DNA of 64,000 nt from positions 48,245-112,244 of the forward strand of contig JAYFPZ010000009.1 of the NCBI GenBank assembly GCA_034927445.1, written 5' to 3'. Below are positions 1 to 8,911 of the stretch, piece by piece; position 1 is the stretch's first letter; the number at the start of each line of letters is the position of its first letter. This DNA is from PHAA01 sp034927445. GTDB lineage: Bacteria > Bacillota > Syntrophomonadia > Syntrophomonadales > Syntrophomonadaceae. Below the pieces are notes generated by a model. It saw only the letters and a list, made by a program, of their open reading frames with translations, was not told where the DNA came from and did not search any database. Made by a program: the position numbers and the translations under genes.

Positions 1-226
1 ACGCCGCCTCCGGATGAAACGTACCGTCAGGCAGACCGCTTATAATTCCCTGGCACTTAAGATAACGGGTATACGGGTAAAGTACATCCGTTGCCTCCAG
101 ATCGGAGAAACCCGGTTTATCCGTTTGAGCCGGGATTTCTCCGCCTGCCGCCAATGCGGTCAGGGGCAGCAGCGTCAGCATCATGCAAAGTACAATGCTT
201 AAAAATCGTTTTGCTTTCATTTTCAT
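1..226 (-). CDS. S-layer homology (SLH) domain protein, N-terminal part only
   Basis: Partial gene running off the left edge; about 75 residues are visible. The first ~27 residues form a classical signal peptide (MKMKAKR, a hydrophobic run rich in Leu/Met, then ALAA). It is followed at about residue 39 by the start of an SLH motif: FSDLEATDVLYPYTRYLKCQ and then GIISGLPDGTFHPEA, which matches the family signature of F-x-D, a helix, and G-x-x-x-G-x-x-D-G-x-F-x-P. SLH domains anchor secreted proteins to secondary cell-wall polymers. An AAGGAGGACG ribosome binding site lies 5 bases before the ATG. What follows the SLH domain is outside the window. Confidence 0.85.
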   Translation of the reverse strand, partial: MKMKAKRFLSIVLCMMLTLLPLTALAAGGEIPAQTDKPGFSDLEATDVLYPYTRYLKCQGIISGLPDGTFHPEAA

Positions 227-361
227 ATATCGTCCTCCTTACCAAATCCGGCGCCCTTTCACAAGGGAGACTGATACTTTATCTGTGAGATATGAATAAT
301 TATAGAAAATTATAAAATAATCTTCCATTTATTACCTCACCCGAACGGACAGGTTTTCGAC

Positions 362-395
362 AAAAAAATTCCCATTCTGCTAAGCAGAACGGGAA
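362..395 (-). terminator. Rho-independent terminator after the LuxR-type gene
   Basis: On the minus strand a 12-bp stem (TTCCCGTTCTGC pairing with GCAGAATGGGAA, one G-T mismatch position) with a TTA loop is followed by a run of seven T. It lies 20 bases past the stop codon of the regulator gene. Confidence 0.85.
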
Positions 396-414
396 CTACT
401 GTCCAGGCACCGAC

Positions 415-1942
415 TCATGACAGCTTTTCGGCCAGCTTCATACGCCGGCCCACATCCAGCTTGCGAAACACCGAACGCAGATGATACCGCACGGTATTTT
501 CCGTAACCGAGAGCCGCTGGGCGATTTCAGCATTTCGAAGCCCCTGGGCCGCCAAAAGGGCGACCTTTTTCTCTTTGGGCGTCAAATCGTCGGGCAGTCC
601 GATGGGTTTCACGATGGTTATCGTATATTGGCTCAGCCTGCGCCCGGCAAGGTTCAACCTGCTTTTCAATTTTAGAAAAGCAGGCAGGCAAGCGGGGTAT
701 GATTTTTTGGCAATTTGGTCAAGCAGTCCCCCGAGCAGATGTATGTAAGACAAAAGGAGAAAGATAAGCCCGTCGGGCAGCGTCTTGTCCGCCGCATATT
801 GAATAAGCGCGGTCGCCTTGGTTTTGTCGTTCAGGTTCAGATACGCCGTCGCCACAACTAGAGCTAAAAGCGCATCCAATAGGGGCGAAGTCTCGATTCC
901 GTTCGGATAACTCGCCTCGGCAAAGCCGATCAAGCGAGCAAATTCTCCCTGGCGGCATAAATATTGGGCATGAACGAAATGGGCGAAGGGACAAAGATAC
1001 GGCAGAGACGCAAGTCTCTCGAAATCTCCCGTTTTCAGCCAGTCCGCAATAGTATCAGGATGCGTTAATTTCAAAAGCAGTATCCCGCGCAGGACATCGG
1101 TCGTGCTTTGGAGGAGAGCGGAAGCCTTTGCGTCTTTATTGGTCAGAGACAGCGCGTCTATGGCGCGCTGCCAGCCCTCCGCGTCGCCTTTGCATAGAGC
1201 GATATGCCCCAGCTGAAGCACCGCCGAGAGTACGACGGCGGCCTGTTTCTTTTCCTGCGCCGAATATATAGCTTTATAGGCAAGTATTTCCGACGTATTT
1301 AAATCTCCGCCGTAAAATAACATTTCGGCACGGTACAAAATATCCGCCCCCGTGCCGTGACCGCCGGTGAGCGGGGAATAGAGAGAAATGTATTCCTCTA
1401 AAAGCCGTGCTTCTTCCTGCGCCTTGCCCGGCTCCAAGTGGTATATGGAAAAATACGCCGAAGTTGGCAAAGGGAAAGAGAGACAAAGGTAAAATCACCC
1501 GGGAGCTTTTGCCGTTAAAATAGGGCGCGGCTTCCCTAAGAACGGCGGTCATTGCGCACAAATGGGGATGATGCCTGAAAGAGGATAAGAGCAGCCATTC
1601 GCCGTATAGCTCGGGCTCGCCCTCCCGCGCTTTTACGAGAGGGAGAAGCTCTGCCAGCAGAGCGTCAAATTCGCTGTCGAGGCCATGGGTTTTAAGCTCC
1701 CAGGCCTTTTTCAGCAGAAATAACGGATTCCTGTCGCCGGGGCGAGGTGAATGTACCCCTCTTGCCTTTTCCTGCTTGGGCGTCAAACGCTTATCTTCAG
1801 GCTTCTTAGAGTCCTGCGGAAGTATCCAATAGTGGCCGAAACGCTCTGCGCCCGGCACGCGGCCCTGTTCGCAGAGCTTCTGCACCCGACGCTCGGAAAT
1901 GTTCCAATTTTCAGCCGCTTCGCGCACGGACATGTAGGCCAT
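415..1942 (-). pseudogene. LuxR-type transcriptional regulator with N-terminal HTH, frameshifted
   Basis: The reading frame starts at an ATG at 1942 behind GGAGGTATCCTG. The N-terminus is a MerR/excisionase-like helix-turn-helix (MSVREAAENWNISERRVQKL, then CEQGRVPGAERFGHYWILP). After about 157 codons the frame is lost near 1470 and the protein continues in the next frame as an alpha-helical repeat region ending in a LuxR-type HTH (LTPKEKKVALLAAQGLRNAE, then IAQRLSVTENTVRYHLR). The total length, 1528 nt, is one base over a multiple of three. Removing one T from a TTT run (plus-strand AAA at 1469-1471) joins the two parts as ...LFPLPTSAYFS.... From family knowledge this is a one-component LuxR regulator with a helical sensor region. 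It may be a real frameshift or a homopolymer sequencing error. Confidence 0.75.
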
Positions 1943-2185
1943 CAGGATACCTCCGAAATATTTCGCTGAATATTTTTCAGTATATACGGCTAAACGAATA
2001 ATCGCAAATTTTATTGAAAACAGTAACCATCTTCTGGAAGTCGTGGTAGGTTGGGTCCCGAATAACCGGACCTTTCGGGCAAAAAGCCGGGGAGACGGAG
2101 TATGCTTGAACCTCGAATTTGAAATGGCTTTTGGGGCGTATTGTTTTATAATCATAGTGAAGTAATTTATAAGAAGGTTGTTGCA

Positions 2186-3220
2186 ATGATCGATTTTAGT
2201 TGTGATTATAGCGAAGGAGCACACCCGAAAGTACTGGAAAAGCTTATTCAGACCAATTTGGAGCAAACGCCCGGTTACGGGGAAGACCATTATTGTTTAA
2301 AGGCGGCGCAGCTGATTAAAGAAAAGTGCGGACGGCAGGATATAGATGTGCACTTTTTGGTAGGCGGCACCCAGACTAATTTTACGGTAATCGCTGCCGC
2401 CCTGCGCCCCCATCAGGGTGCTGTCAGTGCCGCCAGCGGGCACATCAACGTACATGAAAGCGGAGCTATCGAGGCCACCGGTCATAAGGTGCTGGCCTTG
2501 CCGGGGGTCGAGGGCAAGTTGACCGCCGCTCAAATCCAGGCAGCTTACGATAACCATTTTAAGGATGAGGCTCAGGAACACATGGTTCAGCCCAAGCTGG
2601 TGTATATATCCCAGTCCACCGAAATCGGCTCCATTTACAGCCGGGCTGAGCTGACGGCCATCAGCGAAACCTGCCGCCAAAATAATCTTTATCTGTATCT
2701 GGATGGCGCCCGTTTAGGCTATGCCCTTTGCGCCCAGGATAATGACCTGGATTTGCCTACCCTGGCCCGTCTTTGTGATATCTTTTATATCGGCGGCACT
2801 AAAATCGGGGCTTTGTTTGGCGAAGCAGTGATTATCTGCAACCAGAAATTAAAAGAAGATTTTCGTTATATTTTGAAGCAAAAGGGCGGTATGCTGGCCA
2901 AAGGACGGCTACTGGGCCTGCAGTTTATAGCCTTGTTTGAAGATGATCTGTATTTTGCCATGGCCCGGCACGCTGATAAAATGGCTATCCTTATTAAGGA
3001 AGCCTGCATCAGCAAGGGCTATGATTTCCTCACGCCCTCCAATACCAACCAGCAGTTTCCTATCATGCCCAATGAAGTATTGGCCAGGTTAAAAGATAAA
3101 TATGCCTATTCTTTTTGGCAAAAAATCGATGACCGTCATAGTGCAGTGCGGTTTTGCACCAGCTGGGCCACTGACGTTAACGCTGTGCAGCAATTAATTG
3201 ATGACATTGAAAAAGCCTGA
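2186..3220 (+). CDS. ltaE: Low-specificity L-threonine aldolase (PLP enzyme)
   Basis: A 344-residue fold-type I PLP enzyme predicted to cleave threonine or allo-threonine to glycine and acetaldehyde. The start at 2186 is chosen because MIDFSCDYSEGAHPKVLEKL is the typical N-terminus of the family and AAGAAGG lies upstream. The PLP pocket is visible: the SAASGHINVHESGAIEATGHK region, LYLDGARLGYAL with the cofactor-binding Asp, and the Schiff-base lysine in YIGGTKIGALFGEA at about residue 210. It is divergent from the LuxR-type regulator and is followed 140 bp downstream by the serine dehydratase genes, so this block looks like amino-acid degradation to glycine and pyruvate. Beta-eliminating family members with other substrates cannot be excluded. 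Confidence 0.88.
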   Translation: MIDFSCDYSEGAHPKVLEKLIQTNLEQTPGYGEDHYCLKAAQLIKEKCGRQDIDVHFLVGGTQTNFTVIAAALRPHQGAVSAASGHINVHESGAIEATGHKVLALPGVEGKLTAAQIQAAYDNHFKDEAQEHMVQPKLVYISQSTEIGSIYSRAELTAISETCRQNNLYLYLDGARLGYALCAQDNDLDLPTLARLCDIFYIGGTKIGALFGEAVIICNQKLKEDFRYILKQKGGMLAKGRLLGLQFIALFEDDLYFAMARHADKMAILIKEACISKGYDFLTPSNTNQQFPIMPNEVLARLKDKYAYSFWQKIDDRHSAVRFCTSWATDVNAVQQLIDDIEKA

Positions 3221-3362
3221 AGCTTAAACCAAAGCGCCCAAAAACCCCGTCTTTCCTCTTGTTTCGCCTGACTTCTTCAATTATCCAGTTGCCCGGAAGC
3301 CAGACGGCCAATCCTAATAAAAGGCACGGTTATGGCACAACCTACTATAAGGAGGCTGGCAC

Positions 3363-4028
3363 ATGGAAATAGGACTTTTTGATGTATTAGGCCCCGTAAT
3401 GATCGGTCCCTCAAGTTCGCATACCGCCGGTGTGGTCAGATTAGGCAACATAACCCGGCAGATCTCCGGCGGGAATTTGGCGCAGGTTGATTTTTACCTG
3501 CACGGTTCCCTGGCCAAAACTTATCAGGGCCATGGAACGGATAAGGCCTTGCTGGGGGGAGTCCTGGGATTTAAACCCGATGATGAGCGAATCGCTGATT
3601 CTTTTGCCATTGCCGGCCAACAGGGGATAAAATATGATTTTCATACTGCCGACCTTGGCAATATTCATCCTAATACCGTTAAAATACTAACTAAAGATAC
3701 TGCCGGGAAAACCTATGAACTGATCGGTTCTTCGGTTGGCGGCGGCAAGATTTTGGTCAGTTCCTTAAATGGTATGCAGGTTGAATTCAACGGCCAATAC
3801 CCTACCATCATTACCAGCCACCTGGACCGCCCCGGAGTGTTAGCCAATGTCAGCACCGCATTATCCCGGCATGGAATTAATATTGCATTTCTGAAGGTCT
3901 TTAGACAATTGCGGGGCAGTCAGGCATGTATGGTATTGGAAAGTGATCAGCCGGTAGATGAAACTATTTTGGATGAACTGCGCAAGTTGCCGGATATACG
4001 TACAGTAACCCTGGTACATGTGGAATGA
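3363..4028 (+). CDS. sdaAB: L-serine dehydratase, beta subunit
   Basis: A 221-residue beta subunit of the iron-sulfur L-serine ammonia-lyase (serine to pyruvate plus ammonia). The N-terminal half carries the family signature GPVMIGPSSSHTAGVVRLGN. The C-terminal half (about residues 145-221) is an ACT domain beginning PTIITSHLDRPGVLANVSTA, typical of small-molecule regulation. The ATG is preceded by AAGGAGGCTGGCAC. The alpha-subunit gene begins 16 bases after this stop, so the two are co-transcribed. Confidence 0.95.
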   Translation: MEIGLFDVLGPVMIGPSSSHTAGVVRLGNITRQISGGNLAQVDFYLHGSLAKTYQGHGTDKALLGGVLGFKPDDERIADSFAIAGQQGIKYDFHTADLGNIHPNTVKILTKDTAGKTYELIGSSVGGGKILVSSLNGMQVEFNGQYPTIITSHLDRPGVLANVSTALSRHGINIAFLKVFRQLRGSQACMVLESDQPVDETILDELRKLPDIRTVTLVHVE

Positions 4029-4044
4029 TGGAGGGATAAAGCAG

Positions 4045-4935
4045 ATGTTTCAATATAACAGCGGCGAAGAGCTTTTAAGACTCTGTGCGAGTAAGGACAT
4101 GCATATTGATGAAATGGCCCTTCAGGCCGAGGTCGAATATTCCGGGCAGGAGGCGGAACAAATTAAAGACCGGTTGGAACAGGAACTGACCGTCATGCGC
4201 GACTCGATTCAGAAAGGGCTTGGACCCGGCCTGAAGTCAATGGGAGGTTTGATCGGCGGCAATGCCTGGCTGCTGCATCAGCGCCTGGAAGGCGGGAATT
4301 ACCTGGTTGGAAACACCCTGCTGAAAGTATTGAGCTATGTCCTGGCAGTTACCGAAGTTAATGCGTGCATGGGAAAGGTTGTGGCGGTACCTACCGCCGG
4401 TGCCAGCGGTGTTGTCCCGGGTATCTTACTGGCCTTGCAGGCTGATTGCTCCTACAGTGACGATCAAGTTCAAAGAGCCCTGCTGGTCGGCGGCGCCATT
4501 GGCAAGATCATCGCCACCAATGCCAGTCTGTCAGGAGCGGAAGGCGGCTGTCAGGCCGAATGCGGATCAGCCTCGGCCATGGCGGCGGCCGGAGCAGTAT
4601 ATATGGCCGGGGGAAGCCCGGATATGTGCCTGCACGCGGCTGCCATGGCCCTTAAGGGACTTTTGGGTCTGGTCTGCGATCCGGTAGCGGGACTGGTTGA
4701 AGTACCGTGTTCCAAACGGAATGCTACTTCCGCCGCCAATGCTCTGGCCTGTGCCGAGATGGCTTTGGCCGGAATCAAGAGCTTTATCCCTTTTGATGAG
4801 GTGGTGGAGGCTATGGCCCGGGTGGGCAAGCTTATGTCACCCGATCTCAAAGAAACGGCTGCAGGCGGGTGTGCGGCCACCCCCACCGCCCAGCGATATT
4901 GCCAGACCATCCGCATCCCCCCATTGACTCCGTAA
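4045..4935 (+). CDS. sdaAA: L-serine dehydratase, iron-sulfur alpha subunit
   Basis: A 296-residue catalytic subunit partnering the preceding beta subunit. The start at 4045 is chosen for GGAGGG nine bases upstream; an earlier in-frame start would overlap sdaAB. The family hallmarks are the GASGVVPG loop, GCQAECGSASAMAAAG, and CDPVAGLVEVPCSKRN; these cysteines are expected to ligate the oxygen-labile [4Fe-4S] cluster. The oxygen-sensitive enzyme fits an anaerobe. The C-terminal TAAGGCAATPTA motif is intact, so the gene looks functional. Confidence 0.95.
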   Translation: MFQYNSGEELLRLCASKDMHIDEMALQAEVEYSGQEAEQIKDRLEQELTVMRDSIQKGLGPGLKSMGGLIGGNAWLLHQRLEGGNYLVGNTLLKVLSYVLAVTEVNACMGKVVAVPTAGASGVVPGILLALQADCSYSDDQVQRALLVGGAIGKIIATNASLSGAEGGCQAECGSASAMAAAGAVYMAGGSPDMCLHAAAMALKGLLGLVCDPVAGLVEVPCSKRNATSAANALACAEMALAGIKSFIPFDEVVEAMARVGKLMSPDLKETAAGGCAATPTAQRYCQTIRIPPLTP

Positions 4936-5011
4936 AAGTAGGATGTTGCTTTATGGTTTTAGCCTGGTGCTCCCTTCACATGATATAATTAAGGAAAAAA
5001 TGAGGTAGGTT

Positions 5012-5836
5012 ATGTTCCGACGGCAGACAAAACCAGACGCTCCCCGCAGCCGCTCCCAGTTAAGAATGCAGCTGGGGCGTCTGTTTTTTACAGTCCGCAG
5101 ATATGGTAAATGGCTGCTTGCCCGCCGGAGATACGCCCGCACCATTGACCCCGGTAATACGCTGTCCTGCGCTGTCTTTTCCCATCATACTCCTTTGTTA
5201 AGACAATTGCGAAATGTAGATATGCAATTGCAGTACAACAAAATAACCAACCTGAAATTAGCGGGAACACGTATTAACGGCCTGCTTTTACACCCCGGAG
5301 AGACTTTCTCGTTCTGGCGACTGGTGGGAAAAACGACCAAGCGGAAGGGATATCTTAAAGGCATGGTATTGAATAACGGCGGGTTTTATGCCGGTACGGG
5401 CGGCGGTTTATGTCAAATGTCCAATTTAATCTACTGGATTACCCTGCATACGCCGCTGACGGTGGTGGAAAGATGGCGTCATAATTATGATGTTTTTCCT
5501 GATTCGAACCGCACCCAGCCTTTCGGTTGCGGAGCCACCGTAGCCTACAATTATATCGACCTGCAGATAAAAAACGAAACTGATCGAGACTATCAATTGC
5601 TGGTTTGGCTCGACGACCAATACCTTTATGCCCAGTGGCGAAGCACCGCACCTTCTGAATTTAGCTACCAGGTATATGAAGCTGATCATATGATCATATC
5701 CGAATGGTGGGGAGGCTATACCCGCTGCAATGTGCTGCGCCGCCGGGTGTACGATGCGAATCATCATCAAATTGGAGATGAATTCATCTGCACCAACCGG
5801 GCAATCATGATGTATGAACCGTTACTGCCCTCTTAA
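5012..5836 (+). CDS. VanW family protein
   Basis: A 274-residue protein of the VanW family, a group common in Clostridia and linked by name, not by known mechanism, to some vancomycin-resistance clusters. The core is clear: NLKLAGTRINGLLLHPGETF, FSFWRLVGKTTKRKGYLKG, then GGGLCQMSNLIYW and VAYNYIDLQIKN. The N-terminus is basic (several Arg clusters) with no obvious signal peptide. A GAGGTAGGTT site precedes the ATG, and a TATAAT at 4984-4989 is a possible -10 element. It is convergent with the DUF881 gene. No van resistance genes are nearby, so the name should not be read as a resistance call. Confidence 0.88.
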   Translation: MFRRQTKPDAPRSRSQLRMQLGRLFFTVRRYGKWLLARRRYARTIDPGNTLSCAVFSHHTPLLRQLRNVDMQLQYNKITNLKLAGTRINGLLLHPGETFSFWRLVGKTTKRKGYLKGMVLNNGGFYAGTGGGLCQMSNLIYWITLHTPLTVVERWRHNYDVFPDSNRTQPFGCGATVAYNYIDLQIKNETDRDYQLLVWLDDQYLYAQWRSTAPSEFSYQVYEADHMIISEWWGGYTRCNVLRRRVYDANHHQIGDEFICTNRAIMMYEPLLPS

Positions 5837-5847
5837 TTCCAGGCTTA

Positions 5848-5876
5848 GACACAGGGGGACGGGTAATTGTTCCGCC
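5848..5876. repeat. Half copy of a GGGGACGG palindromic element
   Basis: The sequence ACACAGGGGGACGGGTAATT matches one arm of the larger palindromes at 6753-6823 and 13121-13209. It lies between two convergent genes. Only one arm is evident here. Confidence 0.5.
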
Positions 5877-5879
5877 TGA

Positions 5880-6578
5880 TTATATGGGCGAGGCAAATTC
5901 AAACTTCAGGGTTCCTTTATAGGGGGGTATGTCGATACTGTCTTTCTGCTCCAGTTTGGTGGGGAACCCATCGCTGCTTAACAGCCACAATTTCCCCCCT
6001 AAAATTGACAGACCGCTTTCCAAATTCTTGGGATTGCCAATGGCCTTAATTTCAAAAGGCGGTGTTATCCTGTTTTTATTAACCATTATAGTTGTTCCCG
6101 CACACCTTATTTCGGAGACAGCGGTGACACGCTCGTTATTTATCGAAATCGCCTCTGCTCCCGAAGCTCTCATTTCATTAACGATATCCGCAATATCACG
6201 ATCGTGCACCAGATAATAATTGGGATCTTCACCCCGCTGGAGTACATGGGGTATGTCATTTAGCGTAACAATTATCCCCGGCCCACGAACTGCCGTCAAA
6301 CCGGCAGTCATATTGGCTTTTTTGAGTTCGGACTGCAATTCGGCGGTTATCTGATCGCCATTTCCCATTTTGGTTAGTTTTTCGCGGAGAGAGACGACTT
6401 CTTGGGATAGAGCGTTCTTTTCCTGGATTAAGCTGTTAATCTTAAAAGCCATTTCATCGGATCTGGTTCCTCTGAGATTGACATCATAACTTTGCGAAGT
6501 CCTGAATTGTATGGCCATTAATATACCAACCAGCAAACATACCGCCATTATCGCTATTTTACTATTTTTATCGCGCAT
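5880..6578 (-). CDS. DUF881 family membrane-anchored protein
   Basis: A 232-residue protein with one N-terminal membrane segment (about residues 8-24, IAIMAVCLLVGILMAIQF), a coiled-coil stretch at about 45-75, and the DUF881 core: GPGIIVTLNDIP, then YLVHDRDIADIVNEMRASGA, EAISINNERV and CAGTTIMVN. DUF881 proteins (YlxW/YlxX-like) are usually near division or cell-envelope genes in Bacillota, but their biochemical role is not established. The start has GAGGGTG upstream. No division genes are adjacent here. Confidence 0.88.
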   Translation of the reverse strand: MRDKNSKIAIMAVCLLVGILMAIQFRTSQSYDVNLRGTRSDEMAFKINSLIQEKNALSQEVVSLREKLTKMGNGDQITAELQSELKKANMTAGLTAVRGPGIIVTLNDIPHVLQRGEDPNYYLVHDRDIADIVNEMRASGAEAISINNERVTAVSEIRCAGTTIMVNKNRITPPFEIKAIGNPKNLESGLSILGGKLWLLSSDGFPTKLEQKDSIDIPPYKGTLKFEFASPI

Positions 6579-6752
6579 TATTTCACCCTCTGTTTGTTAT
6601 GAGAATAATAACTACCGAAATTATCAGGTAATATTTTACATTGATCCATTAATAAAAGATATGCCTGTTTAATATTACGAAATGAATGCTATTTTAATTT
6701 CTACTTTCTTAAAAAAATTTTGAAATTATAGATGAAGTGCAATCCCAGCCAA

Positions 6753-6823
6753 GGACACAGGGGGACGGTTCTCGCTTTGCGCACTTTAGCGCGCAAGGCA
6801 AAAACCGTCCCCCTGTTCCGTCC
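6753..6823. repeat. GGGGACGG palindromic element, full copy
   Basis: Two arms, CACAGGGGGACGGTTCTCGC and its imperfect complement GCAAAAACCGTCCCCCTGTT, flank a central GCGC stem-loop. It lies in the 330-bp stretch between ligA and the DUF881 gene, in which I see no gene. Reading frames crossing it are artefacts of the palindrome. Related copies occur at 5848, 11643, 13121 and 25188. Confidence 0.75.
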
Positions 6824-6908
6824 ATATTCATAGTTGGCTGAGGCAAGGTCATTTCAGGCAACTGCCAATTTTGCAGCCCCTTTGCTACTGACAAGCCCTG
6901 TTTAACGG

Positions 6909-8891
6909 TTATCGATTATTGATCAATTCCAGAAATTCTGGTTCAGTTAAAATCTGTATGCCCAACTGAACCGCCTTGTCATATTTGCTGCCGGGATCTG
7001 CCCCGGCCACTACAAAATCAGTGTTTTTGCTGACACTGGAGCTGGTTTTCCCTCCCAGGTCTAAAATCTTTTCGCCGGCTTCACTGCGGCTCATGGTTTC
7101 CAGGGCTCCGGTCAGGACAAAGGTCTTGCCCTGCAGTTGGCCTGAACCATCGGGCTGCTGCTCTTCCCTCATGTTCACTCCGGCTACTTCCAGCCGCTTC
7201 AACATTTCCCGGTTGCGGGGCTCAGCCAAAAAACTAACCAGGCTCTCTGCCATTTTGGGGCCGATTTCCGGGATAAGAACCAGATCGCCGCCAGAGGCCT
7301 GCATAAAATCATTTATGTGTTTCAGCTGGCCGGTCAGAATTCTGGCGCTCTTCAAGCCTATATGCCGTATCCCCAGGGCGGTTATTAAACGGTGCAGCGG
7401 CCGGAATTTGCTCTTCTCTATAGCTGCGGCCAAATTGGCTGCCGATTTGGCCCCTTTGCGTTCCAAAGCCGCAATTTTCTCCTCATTCAACCCATATATA
7501 TCGGCAATATTCGTCAGCAATCCCTGCTCTACCAGCTGCTCTACCAGGGCCGGGCCCATGCCGTCAATATCCATGGCATCACGGGAGGCAAAGAAGATGA
7601 GGCTCTCTTTAAGCCGGGCCGGGCAGTTCAAATTTTCGCAGCGATAAGCCACCTCACCCTCTTCCCGCACGGCGTGACTGCCGCAGGCCGGACAGTGTTC
7701 GGGCGGGTTTATGTACTTTTCGGTGCCTTGGCGCCGATCCGCCAGCGGCCTTATTATCTCGGGAATTATATCTCCCGCTTTATGCAGCAGAACCATGTCC
7801 CCCACCCGGATGTCTTTTTCCTTAACCAGATCAAAATTATGCAGACTGGCCCGGCTGACGGTGGTGCCAGCCAGAAATACCGGTTCCATTACCGCGGTTG
7901 GGGCTATGATTCCGGTCCGGCCCACATTCAACTCGCACTCCAGCAGGCGGGTAACCTTCTCCTCGGCCATAAACTTATAGGCAACAGCCCAGCGGGGACT
8001 TTTGGCGGTCTGCCCCATTCCCCGCCGGGGCGCGAAATCATTTATTTTGACGACTACACCATCAATTTCATAGGGGAGGGCGTGCCGCTCTTCCTCAAAC
8101 TTCCGGCAGTAGGCATATACTTCATCCATATTATGACAAAGCTTGGCTTCCGGATTCACCGGAATACCCTGCTCCTGCAAAAACTGCAGAGCTTCGGCCT
8201 GGCTGTTTAAGGCTGCCCCCTCCACATAGATAATGTCGTAAATAAACCCGGCCAGGGCGCGAGCTGCGGTTATGCCGGGGTTTAGCTGCCTTAGTGAACC
8301 GGCGGTGGCATTCCTGGGATTGGCAAAGATCTTTTCGCCGCGTTCTTCCCTTTCCTGATTCAGCCTGACGAATTCACTTTTGGGCATATAGATTTCCCCT
8401 CGGACCTCCAAGCGGGGCAAAGAAGTTTGCAGTTTAAGCGGAATATTCTTGATGGTTCTGACATTGGGGGTAACGTCTTCCCCCACCAGGCCGTCTCCCC
8501 TGGTAGCCGCGTTAATCAAGACTCCGTTTTCATAAATCAGAGCAATCGAAACCCCGTCTATTTTCAATTCCGCCATATAGGCAAGTTCATTGTTCTTTTT
8601 CATCCGCCGCTCGAAATTTTGCAGGTCGGATATAGAAAATGCGTTATCCAGGCTGAGCAGCGGGTTCCGGTGAACAACCGCAGCCAGCCCGTCCCGCACC
8701 TCTCCTCCGACTCTCTGAGACGGAGAATCCGGGGTGATCAACTCCGGATGTTCCTGTTCCATGCGAATCAATTCACGCATCAACCGGTCAAATGCCCTAT
8801 CGGTAATCTGAGGGTCGTCCAGCACATAATACAAATATTCGTGTCTTCGTATTTCCTCCCGCAGCTGGTTTATTTCAGTTTCAACTGATAT
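6909..8891 (-). CDS. ligA: NAD+-dependent DNA ligase
   Basis: A 660-residue LigA sealing nicks in replication and repair. Domains in order: Ia (HEYLYYVLDDP), the adenylation domain with the nucleophile lysine in AELKIDGVSIAL (about K110), OB fold, a four-cysteine zinc finger (CPACGS ... CENLNCPARL), helix-hairpin-helix repeats, and a C-terminal BRCT domain (GKTFVLTGALETMSRSEAG). No ATG, GTG or TTG gives a full domain Ia. An in-frame TGA lies upstream at 8910-8912, leaving ATT (8897) or ATA (8891) as starts with GGAGTGAGGGAG in front; a TTG at 8834 would delete the first helix and follows no ribosome binding site. It lies about 20 bp after pcrA in the same operon. Confidence 0.93.
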   Translation of the reverse strand: MSVETEINQLREEIRRHEYLYYVLDDPQITDRAFDRLMRELIRMEQEHPELITPDSPSQRVGGEVRDGLAAVVHRNPLLSLDNAFSISDLQNFERRMKKNNELAYMAELKIDGVSIALIYENGVLINAATRGDGLVGEDVTPNVRTIKNIPLKLQTSLPRLEVRGEIYMPKSEFVRLNQEREERGEKIFANPRNATAGSLRQLNPGITAARALAGFIYDIIYVEGAALNSQAEALQFLQEQGIPVNPEAKLCHNMDEVYAYCRKFEEERHALPYEIDGVVVKINDFAPRRGMGQTAKSPRWAVAYKFMAEEKVTRLLECELNVGRTGIIAPTAVMEPVFLAGTTVSRASLHNFDLVKEKDIRVGDMVLLHKAGDIIPEIIRPLADRRQGTEKYINPPEHCPACGSHAVREEGEVAYRCENLNCPARLKESLIFFASRDAMDIDGMGPALVEQLVEQGLLTNIADIYGLNEEKIAALERKGAKSAANLAAAIEKSKFRPLHRLITALGIRHIGLKSARILTGQLKHINDFMQASGGDLVLIPEIGPKMAESLVSFLAEPRNREMLKRLEVAGVNMREEQQPDGSGQLQGKTFVLTGALETMSRSEAGEKILDLGGKTSSSVSKNTDFVVAGADPGSKYDKAVQLGIQILTEPEFLELINNR

Positions 8892-8911
8892 GGTAATACT
8901 CCCTCACTCCT

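Noticed and set aside
2119..2152. TTGAAA ... TATAAT as a promoter for the threonine aldolase gene
   Set aside because: Spacing is 22 bp, too long for a standard sigma-A promoter.
4337..4927. Long open frames in other frames of sdaAA (4337-4687, 4551-4916, 4697-4927)
   Set aside because: They are frame shadows of the GC-rich sdaAA gene and show biased, low-complexity composition.
5012..5836. Vancomycin resistance gene
   Set aside because: VanW-family membership alone does not give resistance, and no vanHAX or vanRS genes are present.
6709..6894. A 61-codon open frame across the palindromic element
   Set aside because: It is made mostly of the inverted repeat, has no ribosome binding site and no family similarity.
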